Part shown: positions 23,120-31,035 of the stretch, piece by piece
Layout: the number at the start of each line of letters is the position of its first letter
Numbering within the stretch: position 1 is the stretch's first letter
NCBI GenBank assembly: GCA_038147155.1
Contig: JAYQTA010000005.1
Location: forward strand, 62,001 to 126,000
Length of the DNA stretch: 64,000 bases
Origin: Australimonas brisbanensis
GTDB taxonomy: Bacteria > Chloroflexota > Dehalococcoidia > Lucifugimonadales > Australimonadaceae
Direction: 5' to 3'
Made by a program: the position numbers and the translations under genes
Notes under the pieces: generated by a model
Database searches by the model: none
Seen by the model: only the letters and a program-made list of their open reading frames with translations
What the model was told of the DNA's origin: nothing

Positions 23120-24589
23120 ATGACGACCAGTCAGCGCAAATCCGTCGGCTACAACTCCATGCGCGAGTACATGGACATCCTGGCCAAGAACGGCCTGCTC
23201 AAGCGCATCGCCGCGCCGGTTGACCTGGACTACGAGGTGGGGGCCATCTCCTACCGCGACCTGATCCGCAATGGGCCGGGCCTCATATTCGACAACATCC
23301 GGGGCTACGAGGGCGTGCCCCTGGTGACCAATATCATGTACTCCCTCGAGCAGCTGGCCATCGCGTTCAACGCCGAGCGCGACTGGGTGAAGCTGGAGGA
23401 GATCGTTCACTGGGGCATGAAGAACCGCCTGCCCGCCAAGGTGGTGAAGGACGCCCCCGTCCAGGAGGTGAAGATCACCGGTGAGGACGTGGACGTGTTC
23501 AAGTTCCCCACGCCGCTCTGGCACGAGCTGGACGGGGGGCGCTACATCGCCACCACCGCCGGGGTCATCACCAAGGACCCCAAGACCGGTGCCCACAACA
23601 TGGGGCAGTACCGGTCGATGATCATCGACCGCAACCACATCACCGTGAAGATCCAGGGCGACTTCAAGGTCGGCGCGCCCCCGCCTGCGGGCTCCAACTA
23701 CGGCGGCGCCGGAGACCGTTCCGGTGCGGTGCACGTGCTGGAGAACGAGGCCAAGGGCCTCAACACCCCCTGCGCGGTGGCTCTGGGGATGGATCCGCTG
23801 CTGGTGCTGGCTGCGGGCACGGCGGTGCCCGAGGATGAGAAGGGCCTGTCCGAGTACGACGCGGCCGGCGCATGGGCCGGGCGGCCGGTGGAGCTGGTCA
23901 AGTGCGAGACCATCGACCTGCTGGTCCCCGCGCAGGCCGAGATCATCCTCGAAGGTGAGATCGTCGCGGGCGAGCGCCACTACGACGGCCCTCACGGTGA
24001 GAGCTCCGGGTTCTACAACAAGAACTACGAGGTGTTCGTGATGCGCATCGACGCCATCACGCACCGCACGAGCCCTTACTCCTACGGCCTGATCTGCGGG
24101 CGCATCGAGGACTACCCCCGCCCGCTGATGCGCTCCGGCTCGATCCTGGACACTCTGGTGCGCAAGACCGGCTACCAGAACATCAAGGAAGTCTACTTCC
24201 CGGACGCAGGCGCCAAGGGCGTCATCATCATCCGGGCCAAGATCGAGTCGGCTGAGCAGCCGCTCAAGATCCTGCAGGACGCCTGGGAGCACCTGGGCTA
24301 CCGGTGGGTGGTGGTGGTGGACGAGGACGCCGATGTGCACGACTGGAACGACATCTGGTGGCGCATCGTCTCCTTCGCCGACCCGGAGAAGCAGGTGATC
24401 TTGGGCAAGGAACTCCCGCGCCCGCTGGGCCGCCCCGGCGAGATGGACTTCATCCCGCCCAAGCGCGGCATCGGCATCGATGCCACCCGCGACCACAAGG
24501 TGGCCGAGTTCCCGTTCCCGCCGGCCTCCAAGCCCACCATGGAGATCCTCAACAAGGTGGGGGAGCGCTGGCCTGAGCTGGGCCTCTAG
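23120..24589 (+). CDS. UbiD family decarboxylase (second of two)
   Basis: This 489-aa paralogue of the preceding gene is collinear throughout (NMGQYRSMIIDRNH near residue 160; YDGPHGESSGFYN near 289; ICGRIEDYPRPLMRSGS). It shares the Arg and Glu expected for activity. The two may be subunits of one complex, as in several anaerobic aromatic decarboxylases, or isoenzymes for different substrates. The start ATG 23120 has GAGGAG upstream. A large perfect hairpin separates it from ubiX. Confidence 0.92.
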   Translation: MTTSQRKSVGYNSMREYMDILAKNGLLKRIAAPVDLDYEVGAISYRDLIRNGPGLIFDNIRGYEGVPLVTNIMYSLEQLAIAFNAERDWVKLEEIVHWGMKNRLPAKVVKDAPVQEVKITGEDVDVFKFPTPLWHELDGGRYIATTAGVITKDPKTGAHNMGQYRSMIIDRNHITVKIQGDFKVGAPPPAGSNYGGAGDRSGAVHVLENEAKGLNTPCAVALGMDPLLVLAAGTAVPEDEKGLSEYDAAGAWAGRPVELVKCETIDLLVPAQAEIILEGEIVAGERHYDGPHGESSGFYNKNYEVFVMRIDAITHRTSPYSYGLICGRIEDYPRPLMRSGSILDTLVRKTGYQNIKEVYFPDAGAKGVIIIRAKIESAEQPLKILQDAWEHLGYRWVVVVDEDADVHDWNDIWWRIVSFADPEKQVILGKELPRPLGRPGEMDFIPPKRGIGIDATRDHKVAEFPFPPASKPTMEILNKVGERWPELGL

Positions 24590-24608
24590 GCCCACAGCAG
24601 CACCTTCG

Positions 24609-24644
24609 GGCACGGCCCGTCCCCGTAGCGGGACGGGCCGTGCC
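24609..24644 (+). terminator. 15-bp hairpin between ubiD2 and ubiX
   Basis: GGCACGGCCCGTCCC pairs perfectly with GGGACGGGCCGTGCC around a 6-base loop. It sits inside what looks like one operon, 20 bases before ubiX. It lacks a T-run, so it may act as partial terminator, attenuator or mRNA-stabilising element. Confidence 0.6.
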
Positions 24645-24664
24645 GCCCCAGGAGCCACCCGCCC

Positions 24665-25246
24665 ATGAAGAGGATCATCGTCGGCTTCTCTGGTTCGTCA
24701 GCGCCCATCTACGGCATCCGCACGCTCATGGCGCTGCGCGATGCGCCCGACGTGGAGACGCACCTGGTGCTCTCCGAGGGGGCGCACCTGTCGATCCGCT
24801 ACGAGGCCCCGGATTGGTCCATCGACGACATCAAGGCCCTGGCGGACGTGTGCCACGACCCGCGCAACCTGGCGGCGTCCGTCTCCTCGGGCTCCTTCAA
24901 GACCGACGGCATGGCCGTGGTGCCCTGCTCCATGAAGACGCTGGCGGCCATCGCGCACTCCTACAACGCCGACCTAATCACTCGCGCCGCCGACGTGTGC
25001 CTCAAGGAGCGCCGTCCGCTGGTGGTGGTGGCACGCGAGACGCCTCTGCATCGGGGCCACCTGCTGAACATGCTGGCGGTCACGGAGATGGGCGGCATCA
25101 TCCTTCCGCCCATCCCCGGCTTCTACTCACGCCCGCAGAGCGTGGAGGAGATCGTGGACCACACCGTGGGGAAGATATTGGACCTGCTGAACGTGGAGCA
25201 CGACCTGTACCGGCGCTGGGCGGGGGAGAACCCCTCCCAGCCCTAA
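24665..25246 (+). CDS. ubiX: UbiX family flavin prenyltransferase
   Basis: UbiX adds a dimethylallyl group to FMN, making the prenylated FMN that UbiD needs. The 193-aa flavoprotein starts MKRIIVGFSGSSAPIYG and has the phosphate/FMN segment GSFKTDGMAVVPCSMKTLAAIAHS (from about residue 76, quoted in part: GSFKTDG, then PCSMKTLA). The substrate arginine region is ARETPLHRGHLLNM. Length is normal. It lies directly behind two UbiD genes, the expected partner arrangement. Confidence 0.93.
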   Translation: MKRIIVGFSGSSAPIYGIRTLMALRDAPDVETHLVLSEGAHLSIRYEAPDWSIDDIKALADVCHDPRNLAASVSSGSFKTDGMAVVPCSMKTLAAIAHSYNADLITRAADVCLKERRPLVVVARETPLHRGHLLNMLAVTEMGGIILPPIPGFYSRPQSVEEIVDHTVGKILDLLNVEHDLYRRWAGENPSQP

Positions 25247-25264
25247 CCCCGCAGGAGGTGTGCC

Positions 25265-25702
25265 GTGTCGCGAGAGGTCGGCCCGCAACTGCCCGACGAC
25301 CTGTACCGCATCCTGGCCGACGAACCGCCCGAGACCCAGCGCGGGCGCGCCATCGTGCTGCTCACCGTTGACCCGTCGGGCTACGCCCACCCTGCCCTGC
25401 TCTCCTACCGCGAGGTGGGCGCACGCTCGCGCGAGACGCTGCGGGTGGTGGTGTACGCAGGCTCCAATACCACGACGAACCTGCGCGCGAATGCGCTGGC
25501 CACCGTACTGTTCGTGGATGAGCGGTTCGTCTACTACGTGAAGGGAAAGGCCCAGGAGATACCTGCCCACTGCACCGGTGCCGATGCCCACTTCGCCACC
25601 TTCGATGTGGCGATCACCAGTGCGCTTGCCGACGCCCCGCGGGCGGATGAGGCGGGCGCGCACCTGACCAGCGGCATCACCTTCCGGGGCGGGCCGGCCT
25701 AG
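25265..25702 (+). CDS. PNPOx-like FMN-binding split-barrel protein
   Basis: This 145-aa protein resembles the pyridoxamine 5'-phosphate oxidase-like split barrel. It has GRAIVLLTVDPSGYAHPALLSYREV at the N-terminus (a strand-turn-strand contacting FMN), SRETLRVVVYAGSNTTTNLR and NALATVLFVDERFVYYVKG. The match is by fold pattern, so the function is open; a flavin reductase or flavin carrier role for the UbiX/UbiD module is a guess. The start is GTG 25265 with GCAGGAGG upstream, 18 bases after ubiX. Confidence 0.65.
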   Translation: MSREVGPQLPDDLYRILADEPPETQRGRAIVLLTVDPSGYAHPALLSYREVGARSRETLRVVVYAGSNTTTNLRANALATVLFVDERFVYYVKGKAQEIPAHCTGADAHFATFDVAITSALADAPRADEAGAHLTSGITFRGGPA

Positions 25703-25705
25703 GGA

Positions 25706-25730
25706 TACCAATAAACCGACCGGCCGGTCT
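25706..25730. promoter_or_regulatory. TetR-type operator-like palindrome
   Basis: GACCGGCCGGTC (25718-25729) is a perfect 12-bp palindrome preceded by AATAAACC. This A/T-flanked ACCGACCGG pattern is like many TetR-family operators. It lies between two convergent gene ends with no TetR gene in the window, so it may be a relic or lie upstream of an unseen transcript. Confidence 0.4.
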
Positions 25731-25739
25731 CTTGCCCTC

Positions 25740-25759
25740 TAGCAGGCCGTTGCCTGCTA
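25740..25759. terminator. Hairpin between PNPOx-like and OsmC genes
   Basis: TAGCAGGC-CGTT-GCCTGCTA is a perfect 8-bp stem. It overlaps the stop codon of the leftward osmC gene and serves both convergent genes. Confidence 0.5.
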
Positions 25760-26317
25760 TAGCGTCTTCTCGCTCACCCGACGCACGGCCTCCACGCCGT
25801 TCAGGTGCACCACTGTGGTGAGCTTCACCGCACCGCGCAGCGTGTTGTGGACGTAGCAGAAGGCCTCGGCCTCCTCGGCCAGCGCCGCCAGCTGCGCGGG
25901 GGTGACGGTGCCCTCGGTCTGGATCTCCTGGGCGATGTGCTCGAACCCACCGCCCACGTCCCGGCGCGAGTCACCGCGGATCGTCGAGCCCGTGAAGCGC
26001 AGGTCCAGCCCCTCGGCGATGGCGATCTTGCGGTACTGGGTAATCAGGCACGCTCCGGCCCCGGCCAGGAAGTGGGCCAGCGGGCCAGCGCCCGTGCCGT
26101 TGCCGCCGCGCGCCTCGGGCTCGTCGATGTTCATGCGCACACCCGGCTCGCGCGGGTTCTCCACTGTCATGGCAAGACCAGGGAGCAGGGTGAACTCCTG
26201 GCGATTCACGCCCCGGATGCGCTCCGGGTCGCGGAGGGCCCGGCGCTCCACCACACCCTCTCGAATGGTGTCCTCCTGCTGAGGGTCGAGCCGCTCTCCC
26301 GTGCGTTCGGTCGCCAT
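25757..26317 (-). CDS. OsmC family protein
   Basis: OsmC/Ohr-type proteins reduce organic hydroperoxides through a cysteine pair. This 186-aa protein has GTGAGPLAHFLAGAGACLITQYRK with C90 and AFCYVHNTLRG with C154, at the spacing expected for the two redox cysteines. A long N-terminus (about 40 residues) precedes the fold. It might be a peroxidase or one of the OsmC relatives of unknown substrate. A GAGGAGG-type site precedes ATG 26317. It is divergent from the amidohydrolase gene. Confidence 0.82.
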   Translation of the reverse strand: MATERTGERLDPQQEDTIREGVVERRALRDPERIRGVNRQEFTLLPGLAMTVENPREPGVRMNIDEPEARGGNGTGAGPLAHFLAGAGACLITQYRKIAIAEGLDLRFTGSTIRGDSRRDVGGGFEHIAQEIQTEGTVTPAQLAALAEEAEAFCYVHNTLRGAVKLTTVVHLNGVEAVRRVSEKTL

Positions 26318-26404
26318 GTCTGCCTCCTCGTACGTGCCGCACCGGCCTTTGCCCGCATCCTACCAGCCTCTGATGCGCCTTCCCGCGGGCACGATGCGTG
26401 CGCG

Positions 26405-26433
26405 TTGACAGCCCCCCGCCCCTGCGCTAGCGT
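26405..26433 (+). promoter_or_regulatory. Consensus sigma-70 promoter of the amidohydrolase-SDR operon
   Basis: TTGACA (26405-26410) and TAGCGT (26428-26433) are exactly 17 bases apart, 40 bases before ATG 26474. Confidence 0.8.
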
Positions 26434-26473
26434 CCGCGCATCCGGGGCAGGAGCCCCCAGCGGAGGTGCGCCG

Positions 26474-27628
26474 ATGGTCATCGCATGGGACGCCGACGGG
26501 CACGTGGACGAATGGGAGGGCACGTTCGCCGACGCGTACCTCGAACCCAAGTTCCGGGACAAGCGCCCCACGGTGGTGAACGCCGACGATGCGGGCACCT
26601 ACTTCACCTGGGAGATTCCGGGGCGCGGGAGATTCCGCGTCGGCTCCTCCCCCTCTTCCAAGGGGGATCGCAACGCCCAAGAGAACGAGCGCCTGGCCGA
26701 CTGGCGCGGGAGCATGGAGAGCGGTGAGTTCCGCTCCGCCGCGGCGCGCGCCAAGGTGCTGGACGCCGAGGAGACGGGGGTGCAGGTGAACTACCCCACC
26801 CTGCTGCTGGCCCACCCGCTCACGCCCGACACGGCGCTGAACCAGGCGCTCACCCGCGCCTACAACAACTGGATCGCCGACATCTCCCATCAAGACCCTG
26901 AGCGCTTCAAGTGGGTGACGGTCATCGACCCCACGGACCCGGCGGAGGCGGCCCGCGAGATTGAGCGCACCAAGGCCATGGGCTCGGTGGGGGTGATGGT
27001 GGCGGGCACCTACGGCTCGCGCGCCATCGCCGACCCGTTCTTCGAGCCCATCTGGGCCGCCGCCCAGGAGACCGGCCTGCCCCTGGCGGTACACCCCTGC
27101 TTCGGCTCCCAGGGCCTGGCGGACGAGTACGCCGCGTACGGAGCGAACCAGTTCCACCTGTCCGTCCTCATCGGGTTCCGCTCGGTGCTCTCCTCCAACG
27201 TGCTGGACCGATTCCCCGGCGTGCGCGTGGGCTTCCTGGAGACGGGCTGCACCTGGCTCGACTTCGCCGCCGAGCAGGTGGACCTGCTAGTCCACGACGC
27301 CCGGTTCCGGGACGAGCGCGGGGCTGCGCGCGCCGAGCACAAGGCGCGCATCGCCAAAGGGCTGCCCGAGGGGAGCGTGGAGGACTACATCAAGGCCGGG
27401 CGCGTGTTCGTGGGCTTCGAGGTGGACGAGGAGATGGTGCCCTACGTGCTGGACCGGTGGGGTGAGGACTGCTGGGTCTACGCCTCGGACATCCCGCACG
27501 GGCACCGCATCCTCTCGGCCCCACAGCAGTTCATGAACCGCACGGACGTTTCGGCCCAGGCCAAGCGCAAGCTGCTCATCGACAACACCGCCCGCTTCTA
27601 CGGCATGCCCGTCCCGGCCGCCGTCTAG
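26474..27628 (+). CDS. Amidohydrolase-family protein (ACMSD/amidohydrolase_2 type)
   Basis: This 384-aa TIM-barrel metalloenzyme belongs to amidohydrolase_2, which includes aminocarboxymuconate-semialdehyde decarboxylase and other non-oxidative decarboxylases or hydratases. Visible landmarks are DADGHVDEWE (6-15), LAVHPCFGS (about 204-212, His ligand) and YASDIPHGHR (about 336-345, catalytic Asp). DADGH in place of the usual D-x-H-x-H is a known variant of the group. The start ATG 26474 has GGAGGTGCGCCG upstream. An SDR follows after 32 bases, suggesting consecutive steps in one pathway. Confidence 0.85.
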   Translation: MVIAWDADGHVDEWEGTFADAYLEPKFRDKRPTVVNADDAGTYFTWEIPGRGRFRVGSSPSSKGDRNAQENERLADWRGSMESGEFRSAAARAKVLDAEETGVQVNYPTLLLAHPLTPDTALNQALTRAYNNWIADISHQDPERFKWVTVIDPTDPAEAAREIERTKAMGSVGVMVAGTYGSRAIADPFFEPIWAAAQETGLPLAVHPCFGSQGLADEYAAYGANQFHLSVLIGFRSVLSSNVLDRFPGVRVGFLETGCTWLDFAAEQVDLLVHDARFRDERGAARAEHKARIAKGLPEGSVEDYIKAGRVFVGFEVDEEMVPYVLDRWGEDCWVYASDIPHGHRILSAPQQFMNRTDVSAQAKRKLLIDNTARFYGMPVPAAV

Positions 27629-27660
27629 CACACCCGCGCTCTGCGCGCTCAGGAGGCCCC

Positions 27661-28410
27661 ATGCGGCTCAAGGACCAGGTCATCATCATCACCGGCGCCG
27701 CCCGCCACCTGGGGCAGGCCTACGCCGTGCGCTTCGCCCAGGAGGGGGCACGCCTGGCCATCGCCGACGTGGGCGACTGCACCGAGACGGCGAAGGCGTG
27801 CGCGGCTGCGGGGGCCGAGGTGCTGGTGCAGCGCACCGACGTGACCAGCCAGGAGCAGACCGAGGCACTGGCCAGGGCCACGGTGGAGCGGTTCGGGCGC
27901 ATCGATGGGCTGCTGAACAACGCCGGACTGATGACCCAGATCACCGGCCCCGCCTTCATGGACGTGGACCCGGCCTGGTGGGACAAGGTGCACGCCGTCA
28001 ACGTGAAGGGCACCTACCTGATGACCCGCGCCGTCTTCCCCTTCATGCGTGACCAACGCTCCGGGAAGATCGTGAACATCGGCTCGACCACGATGCTGCG
28101 CACCTCGAACACGCCCACGTCATCGGCCCCGCACTACGTCTCCTCCAAGGGCGCGGTGATGGCCTTCACCCGCTCGGTGTGCCGCGAGTTCGGTCAGTAC
28201 AACATCAACATCAACACGCTGGCCCCCGGCGGAACCGACCAGGAGGTGGGCCGCCCGGCGGACAGGGCCACGCCAGAGGAGGGGCGCGCCTTCGGCCGCA
28301 GGGGCGTGCCGGAGGACCTGACCGGCACCGCCGTGTTCCTCTTCTCCAAGGACGCCGACTTCATCACCGGCCAGCTCATCGCGGTGAACGGGGGCAAGGA
28401 GACGGTCTAG
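27661..28410 (+). CDS. Short-chain dehydrogenase/reductase
   Basis: Classical SDR of 249 aa with the NAD(P) motif TGAARHLGQA (11-20), LLNNAGLM, a Ser on the strand after KIVNIGS, and active-site YVSSK (about 160-164). C-terminal FITGQLIAVNGG is standard. The substrate is unknown. AGGAGG precedes ATG 27661. It is co-transcribed with the amidohydrolase and followed by a strong terminator. Confidence 0.9.
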   Translation: MRLKDQVIIITGAARHLGQAYAVRFAQEGARLAIADVGDCTETAKACAAAGAEVLVQRTDVTSQEQTEALARATVERFGRIDGLLNNAGLMTQITGPAFMDVDPAWWDKVHAVNVKGTYLMTRAVFPFMRDQRSGKIVNIGSTTMLRTSNTPTSSAPHYVSSKGAVMAFTRSVCREFGQYNININTLAPGGTDQEVGRPADRATPEEGRAFGRRGVPEDLTGTAVFLFSKDADFITGQLIAVNGGKETV

Positions 28411-28431
28411 CCCCCTAACCCAGGCAGACGC

Positions 28432-28466
28432 AAGAGGCCCCCGGCGTGTGCGCCGGGGGCCTCTTT
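28432..28466. terminator. Strong bidirectional terminator
   Basis: AAGAGGCCCCCGGCG-TGTG-CGCCGGGGGCCTCTT is a perfect 15-bp stem plus T, between the convergent SDR and Rieske oxygenase genes. Confidence 0.85.
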
Positions 28467-28489
28467 GCGCCTACGCGCGAACGCGGGGC

Positions 28490-29830
28490 CTAGGCCTTGG
28501 CGCTCATGTGCTCCTCGATACGGCGCATCAGGTCGTTGATCTGCGGGATCGTCGACCCGTACCGGTCGCCGTCATCGAGGTAGAGACCCTTGTGGTAGTT
28601 GTTGCGGAAGTTGCCCGCCGTCGTCGCCTCCTGGCCCTTGCCCAATCGCTCCTCCCACGCACCGCCGTGGATCAGGTCCGGCATGGCCTTGGGGTCGCGG
28701 AAGATGTTCATGGGCTCACCGCCGTCCTCGACGATGCGCATCTGCTGCTCGAACTGGCGGCGCATGAGGATGATGGGCACGTCGGTGCGCCCCAGCTTCT
28801 CGGTGTTCCGGTTGGCGATGGCCCCCTGCGACCACCAGGCGATGGCATCCTGCGCGAGGACGTAGTCCAGGATGGGGCGCCCCTGGTTGTCCAACGCCGG
28901 CGTCACGTAGTAGGGGATGATGTCCTGCTTCGGCGCGGGGACGTCCTCGGGCGAGAGGTAGCACCCGTAGGCGATGTGGTAGGTGTGCTCATCGTCGATG
29001 GGCACGCGGATCTGGAACTCCTGGCGCACCTGGTGCGGGCCGCCGGTCTGGGTGAAGAAGGGGAAGACCACAGTGGAGTGGCGCGCGGTGTGGTCCTTGT
29101 CCGCGCCCAACTCCTTGGAGTAGTCGATGCCCTTCTCCATCCCGTACTTGGTGGGTCGGGCCCAGATGGACTTGATGCCCACGCCGGACTTGATCCGGTT
29201 CAGGATGGTGTGCTGGGGCTTATCGGCCTGGCGCTCCTCGATGCGGCCCATCTTCTGGAGGGAGTACTGGAACAGCACCCCGTGGGTGTAGACCGAGTGG
29301 GCCGGGTCGCCGGTGTTCTCGTGGCACTGGAGCCAGTTGCAGGGGATCTCACAGATGCCGATCTGCCGCATGGCGTTGGGCATCACGAACAGGTCCCACG
29401 GAGGCAGCAGCGGCGCGGGGGCCGGGCCCATGTAGGCCCACACCAGCCCACCCATCTCCTGCACCGGGTAGCCGGTGATCTTGATCTTGTCCTTGAAGGT
29501 GGAGTCCTTGGCCTCCAGCGGGGTGTCGACGCATTGGCCCGACGAGTCCATCATCCACCCGTGGTAGGGGCAGCGCAGGCCGTTCTCATCGGGGATGCCG
29601 TACTCCAAACCCGCGTTGCGGTGGGGGCAACGCTCGCCGATGAGCCCCAGCTCCCCCTTGAGGGTGCGGAAGAGCACCAGCTCCTCGCCCAGGATCTTCA
29701 CCTTGAGTACCGGCTCCTCCAGCAGCTGCGCGAAGGGACGGATCGGCACCCAGTAGCGGCGCATCAACTCGCCCATGGGGGTGCCCTTGCCGACCTGGGT
29801 CAGTCGCTCGTTCGCCTCGACGCTGAGCAT
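28490..29830 (-). CDS. Rieske non-heme iron oxygenase, large (alpha) subunit
   Basis: Ring-hydroxylating oxygenases activate O2 with a Rieske [2Fe-2S] cluster and a mononuclear iron. This 446-aa protein has C68-P-H70 (CPHRNAGLEYG) and C87-P-Y-H90 (CPYHGW) as cluster ligands. NWLQCHENTGDPAHSVYTHG (about 165-184) carries the iron-binding Asp/His/His pattern. The N-terminus (GTPMGELMRRYWVPIRP) places it with the phthalate dioxygenase-like group. The reductase partner is not adjacent. AAGGAGG lies before ATG 29830, and a 73-aa protein is encoded just upstream on the same transcript. Confidence 0.92.
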   Translation of the reverse strand: MLSVEANERLTQVGKGTPMGELMRRYWVPIRPFAQLLEEPVLKVKILGEELVLFRTLKGELGLIGERCPHRNAGLEYGIPDENGLRCPYHGWMMDSSGQCVDTPLEAKDSTFKDKIKITGYPVQEMGGLVWAYMGPAPAPLLPPWDLFVMPNAMRQIGICEIPCNWLQCHENTGDPAHSVYTHGVLFQYSLQKMGRIEERQADKPQHTILNRIKSGVGIKSIWARPTKYGMEKGIDYSKELGADKDHTARHSTVVFPFFTQTGGPHQVRQEFQIRVPIDDEHTYHIAYGCYLSPEDVPAPKQDIIPYYVTPALDNQGRPILDYVLAQDAIAWWSQGAIANRNTEKLGRTDVPIILMRRQFEQQMRIVEDGGEPMNIFRDPKAMPDLIHGGAWEERLGKGQEATTAGNFRNNYHKGLYLDDGDRYGSTIPQINDLMRRIEEHMSAKA

Positions 29831-29857
29831 GCCTGCCTCCTTGATGCCCCGTGGGGC

Positions 29858-30079
29858 CTAGCGCGCGGATGCCGAGTCGGCGTTATCGCCCGGCCCGGCG
29901 AAGCTCACGATCTCATAGTCCGTGCAGTCTACCTCGGTGCCCACCTGAGACTCGTCGAAGGGGCTCTCCACGTAGCGCACCCGCACGGTGCGCCCATCGG
30001 CGGAGGGCTTCACCACCTCCACCACCGAGCCGTCCTCCAGCCAGAGCACCGAACCCTTGGCCAACCCAGCGATATCCAC
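29858..30079 (-). CDS. Hypothetical 73-aa beta-rich protein upstream of the Rieske oxygenase
   Basis: A small protein predicted to be all beta (VDIAGLAKGSVLWLEDGS, then VRVRYVESPFDESQ, GTEVDCTDYEIVSF), like an SH3-type barrel. I use GTG 30079 as start because AGGAGG lies six bases ahead; an upstream ATG at 30109 has no ribosome site. It has its own promoter and ends 27 bases before the oxygenase start. It might be an accessory or regulatory subunit of the oxygenase, but I recognise no family. Confidence 0.6.
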   Translation of the reverse strand: MDIAGLAKGSVLWLEDGSVVEVVKPSADGRTVRVRYVESPFDESQVGTEVDCTDYEIVSFAGPGDNADSASAR

Positions 30080-30123
30080 AGCCAGCCTCCTGGGCGCGCG
30101 GCGCGCCACGGGGTGTGAGGCCG

Positions 30124-30152
30124 AATCTAGCGCGCTGGGGAGGGCGAGTCAA
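30124..30152 (-). promoter_or_regulatory. Promoter of the 73-aa gene and Rieske oxygenase
   Basis: Read leftward, TTGACT (30152-30147) and TAGATT (30129-30124) are separated by exactly 17 bases. Confidence 0.75.
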
Positions 30153-30177
30153 TTGCTCCTCGCGCGTGGCGCACGCG

Positions 30178-30206
30178 AACGGGCCCCCGCGATGCGGGGG
30201 CCCGTT
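30178..30206 (-). terminator. Terminator after the coiled-coil gene
   Basis: AACGGGCCCCCGC-GAT-GCGGGGGCCCGTT is a perfect 13-bp stem. It ends the leftward ftsZ2 unit just before the next promoter. Confidence 0.8.
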
Positions 30207-30238
30207 GGATCTTCTGGTGCGACCGGCGTGTGGGAGCG

Positions 30239-30919
30239 CTAGGCCGCACGGAAGCGTGTGACGCGCTTGCGGGGGGCGGGCGCCGCCTCGGTGGCGGACT
30301 CGACCTCCCGCACGGGAGCGGGCGACTCATCCAGGTGAGGGGATGCCGCGCGGAAGCGCAGCGCCTCGGTGTACAGCTGCAGGGCCTCGAACTCCGCCTG
30401 GGCGGCGGACTGCATCTTCTCAATGGCGGCGAGGGCCTTGCGCACCTCGGTGTGGGCGGCCTGCTTGCGCTCACCCACCAGCTGGCGGGCGTGCTGCTCG
30501 GCCTCGGCCCGGATGTCCACGGCATGGTCCTCCGCCTGACGGATGATGGTGTGGCGGAACTCCTCGGCCTCGGCGCGGGTGCGCTCGGCCTGCTCGCGGG
30601 CCTCCTCGGCGTCGTTCAGGGCCTGCTCGGCGCGCTCGCGGGCCGACTCGGCCCGCTCCAGCTCGTCCTCGGCATCCTCGCGCAGCTGCTGGCACAGCGC
30701 CTCGGTCTGGGCGACGGCCTGCTGCTGCTGCTCGGCGCGGAAGCGCTCGGCCTGCTCGCGCATGGACTTGGCATGCTCCAGCTTCCGATCCGCGTCCTGG
30801 CTGTAGATCATGGCGCGGGCCAGCATGGAGGAGACGGGCTCCTGCTCCTCATTGAATGAGGCCGTCAGCATCGCCCGGATGTCCGCCCCGGCAGCCCGCT
30901 CGTTGGTGCGCTCGCTCAT
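30239..30919 (-). CDS. Long coiled-coil protein (DivIVA-like in shape)
   Basis: This 226-aa protein is dominated by an uninterrupted Glu/Arg/Ala-rich coiled coil (about residues 25-190, with repeats such as AESARERAEQALNDAEEARE). A basic Pro-containing tail ending KRVTRFRAA follows. No membrane segment or enzymatic motif is seen. In length and composition it resembles DivIVA/GpsB-type or other scaffolding proteins, but homology is not established. AGGGGGCACC precedes ATG 30919; an upstream ATG at 30973 lacks a site. It is the last gene of the ftsZ2 cluster. A possible internal -10 box (TAGCAT, 30977-30972) could allow separate expression. Confidence 0.75.
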   Translation of the reverse strand: MSERTNERAAGADIRAMLTASFNEEQEPVSSMLARAMIYSQDADRKLEHAKSMREQAERFRAEQQQQAVAQTEALCQQLREDAEDELERAESARERAEQALNDAEEAREQAERTRAEAEEFRHTIIRQAEDHAVDIRAEAEQHARQLVGERKQAAHTEVRKALAAIEKMQSAAQAEFEALQLYTEALRFRAASPHLDESPAPVREVESATEAAPAPRKRVTRFRAA

Positions 30920-31035
30920 GGTGCCCCCTGCGGTGGCCCACTTCCCGGTGGCCGCCGCTCCTGTGACACTCATGCTACGGGGGTGAGAGGGATGGAGCGC
31001 GGTTGCCCGCCCTCAAACGGATTGGGGGTTTCCCC

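Noticed and set aside
21560..24658. 1032-codon minus-strand frame opposite the two UbiD genes
   Set aside because: It mirrors both UbiD genes and the gap, with low-complexity His/Val/Gly composition; a real protein would not follow two unrelated start points so exactly.
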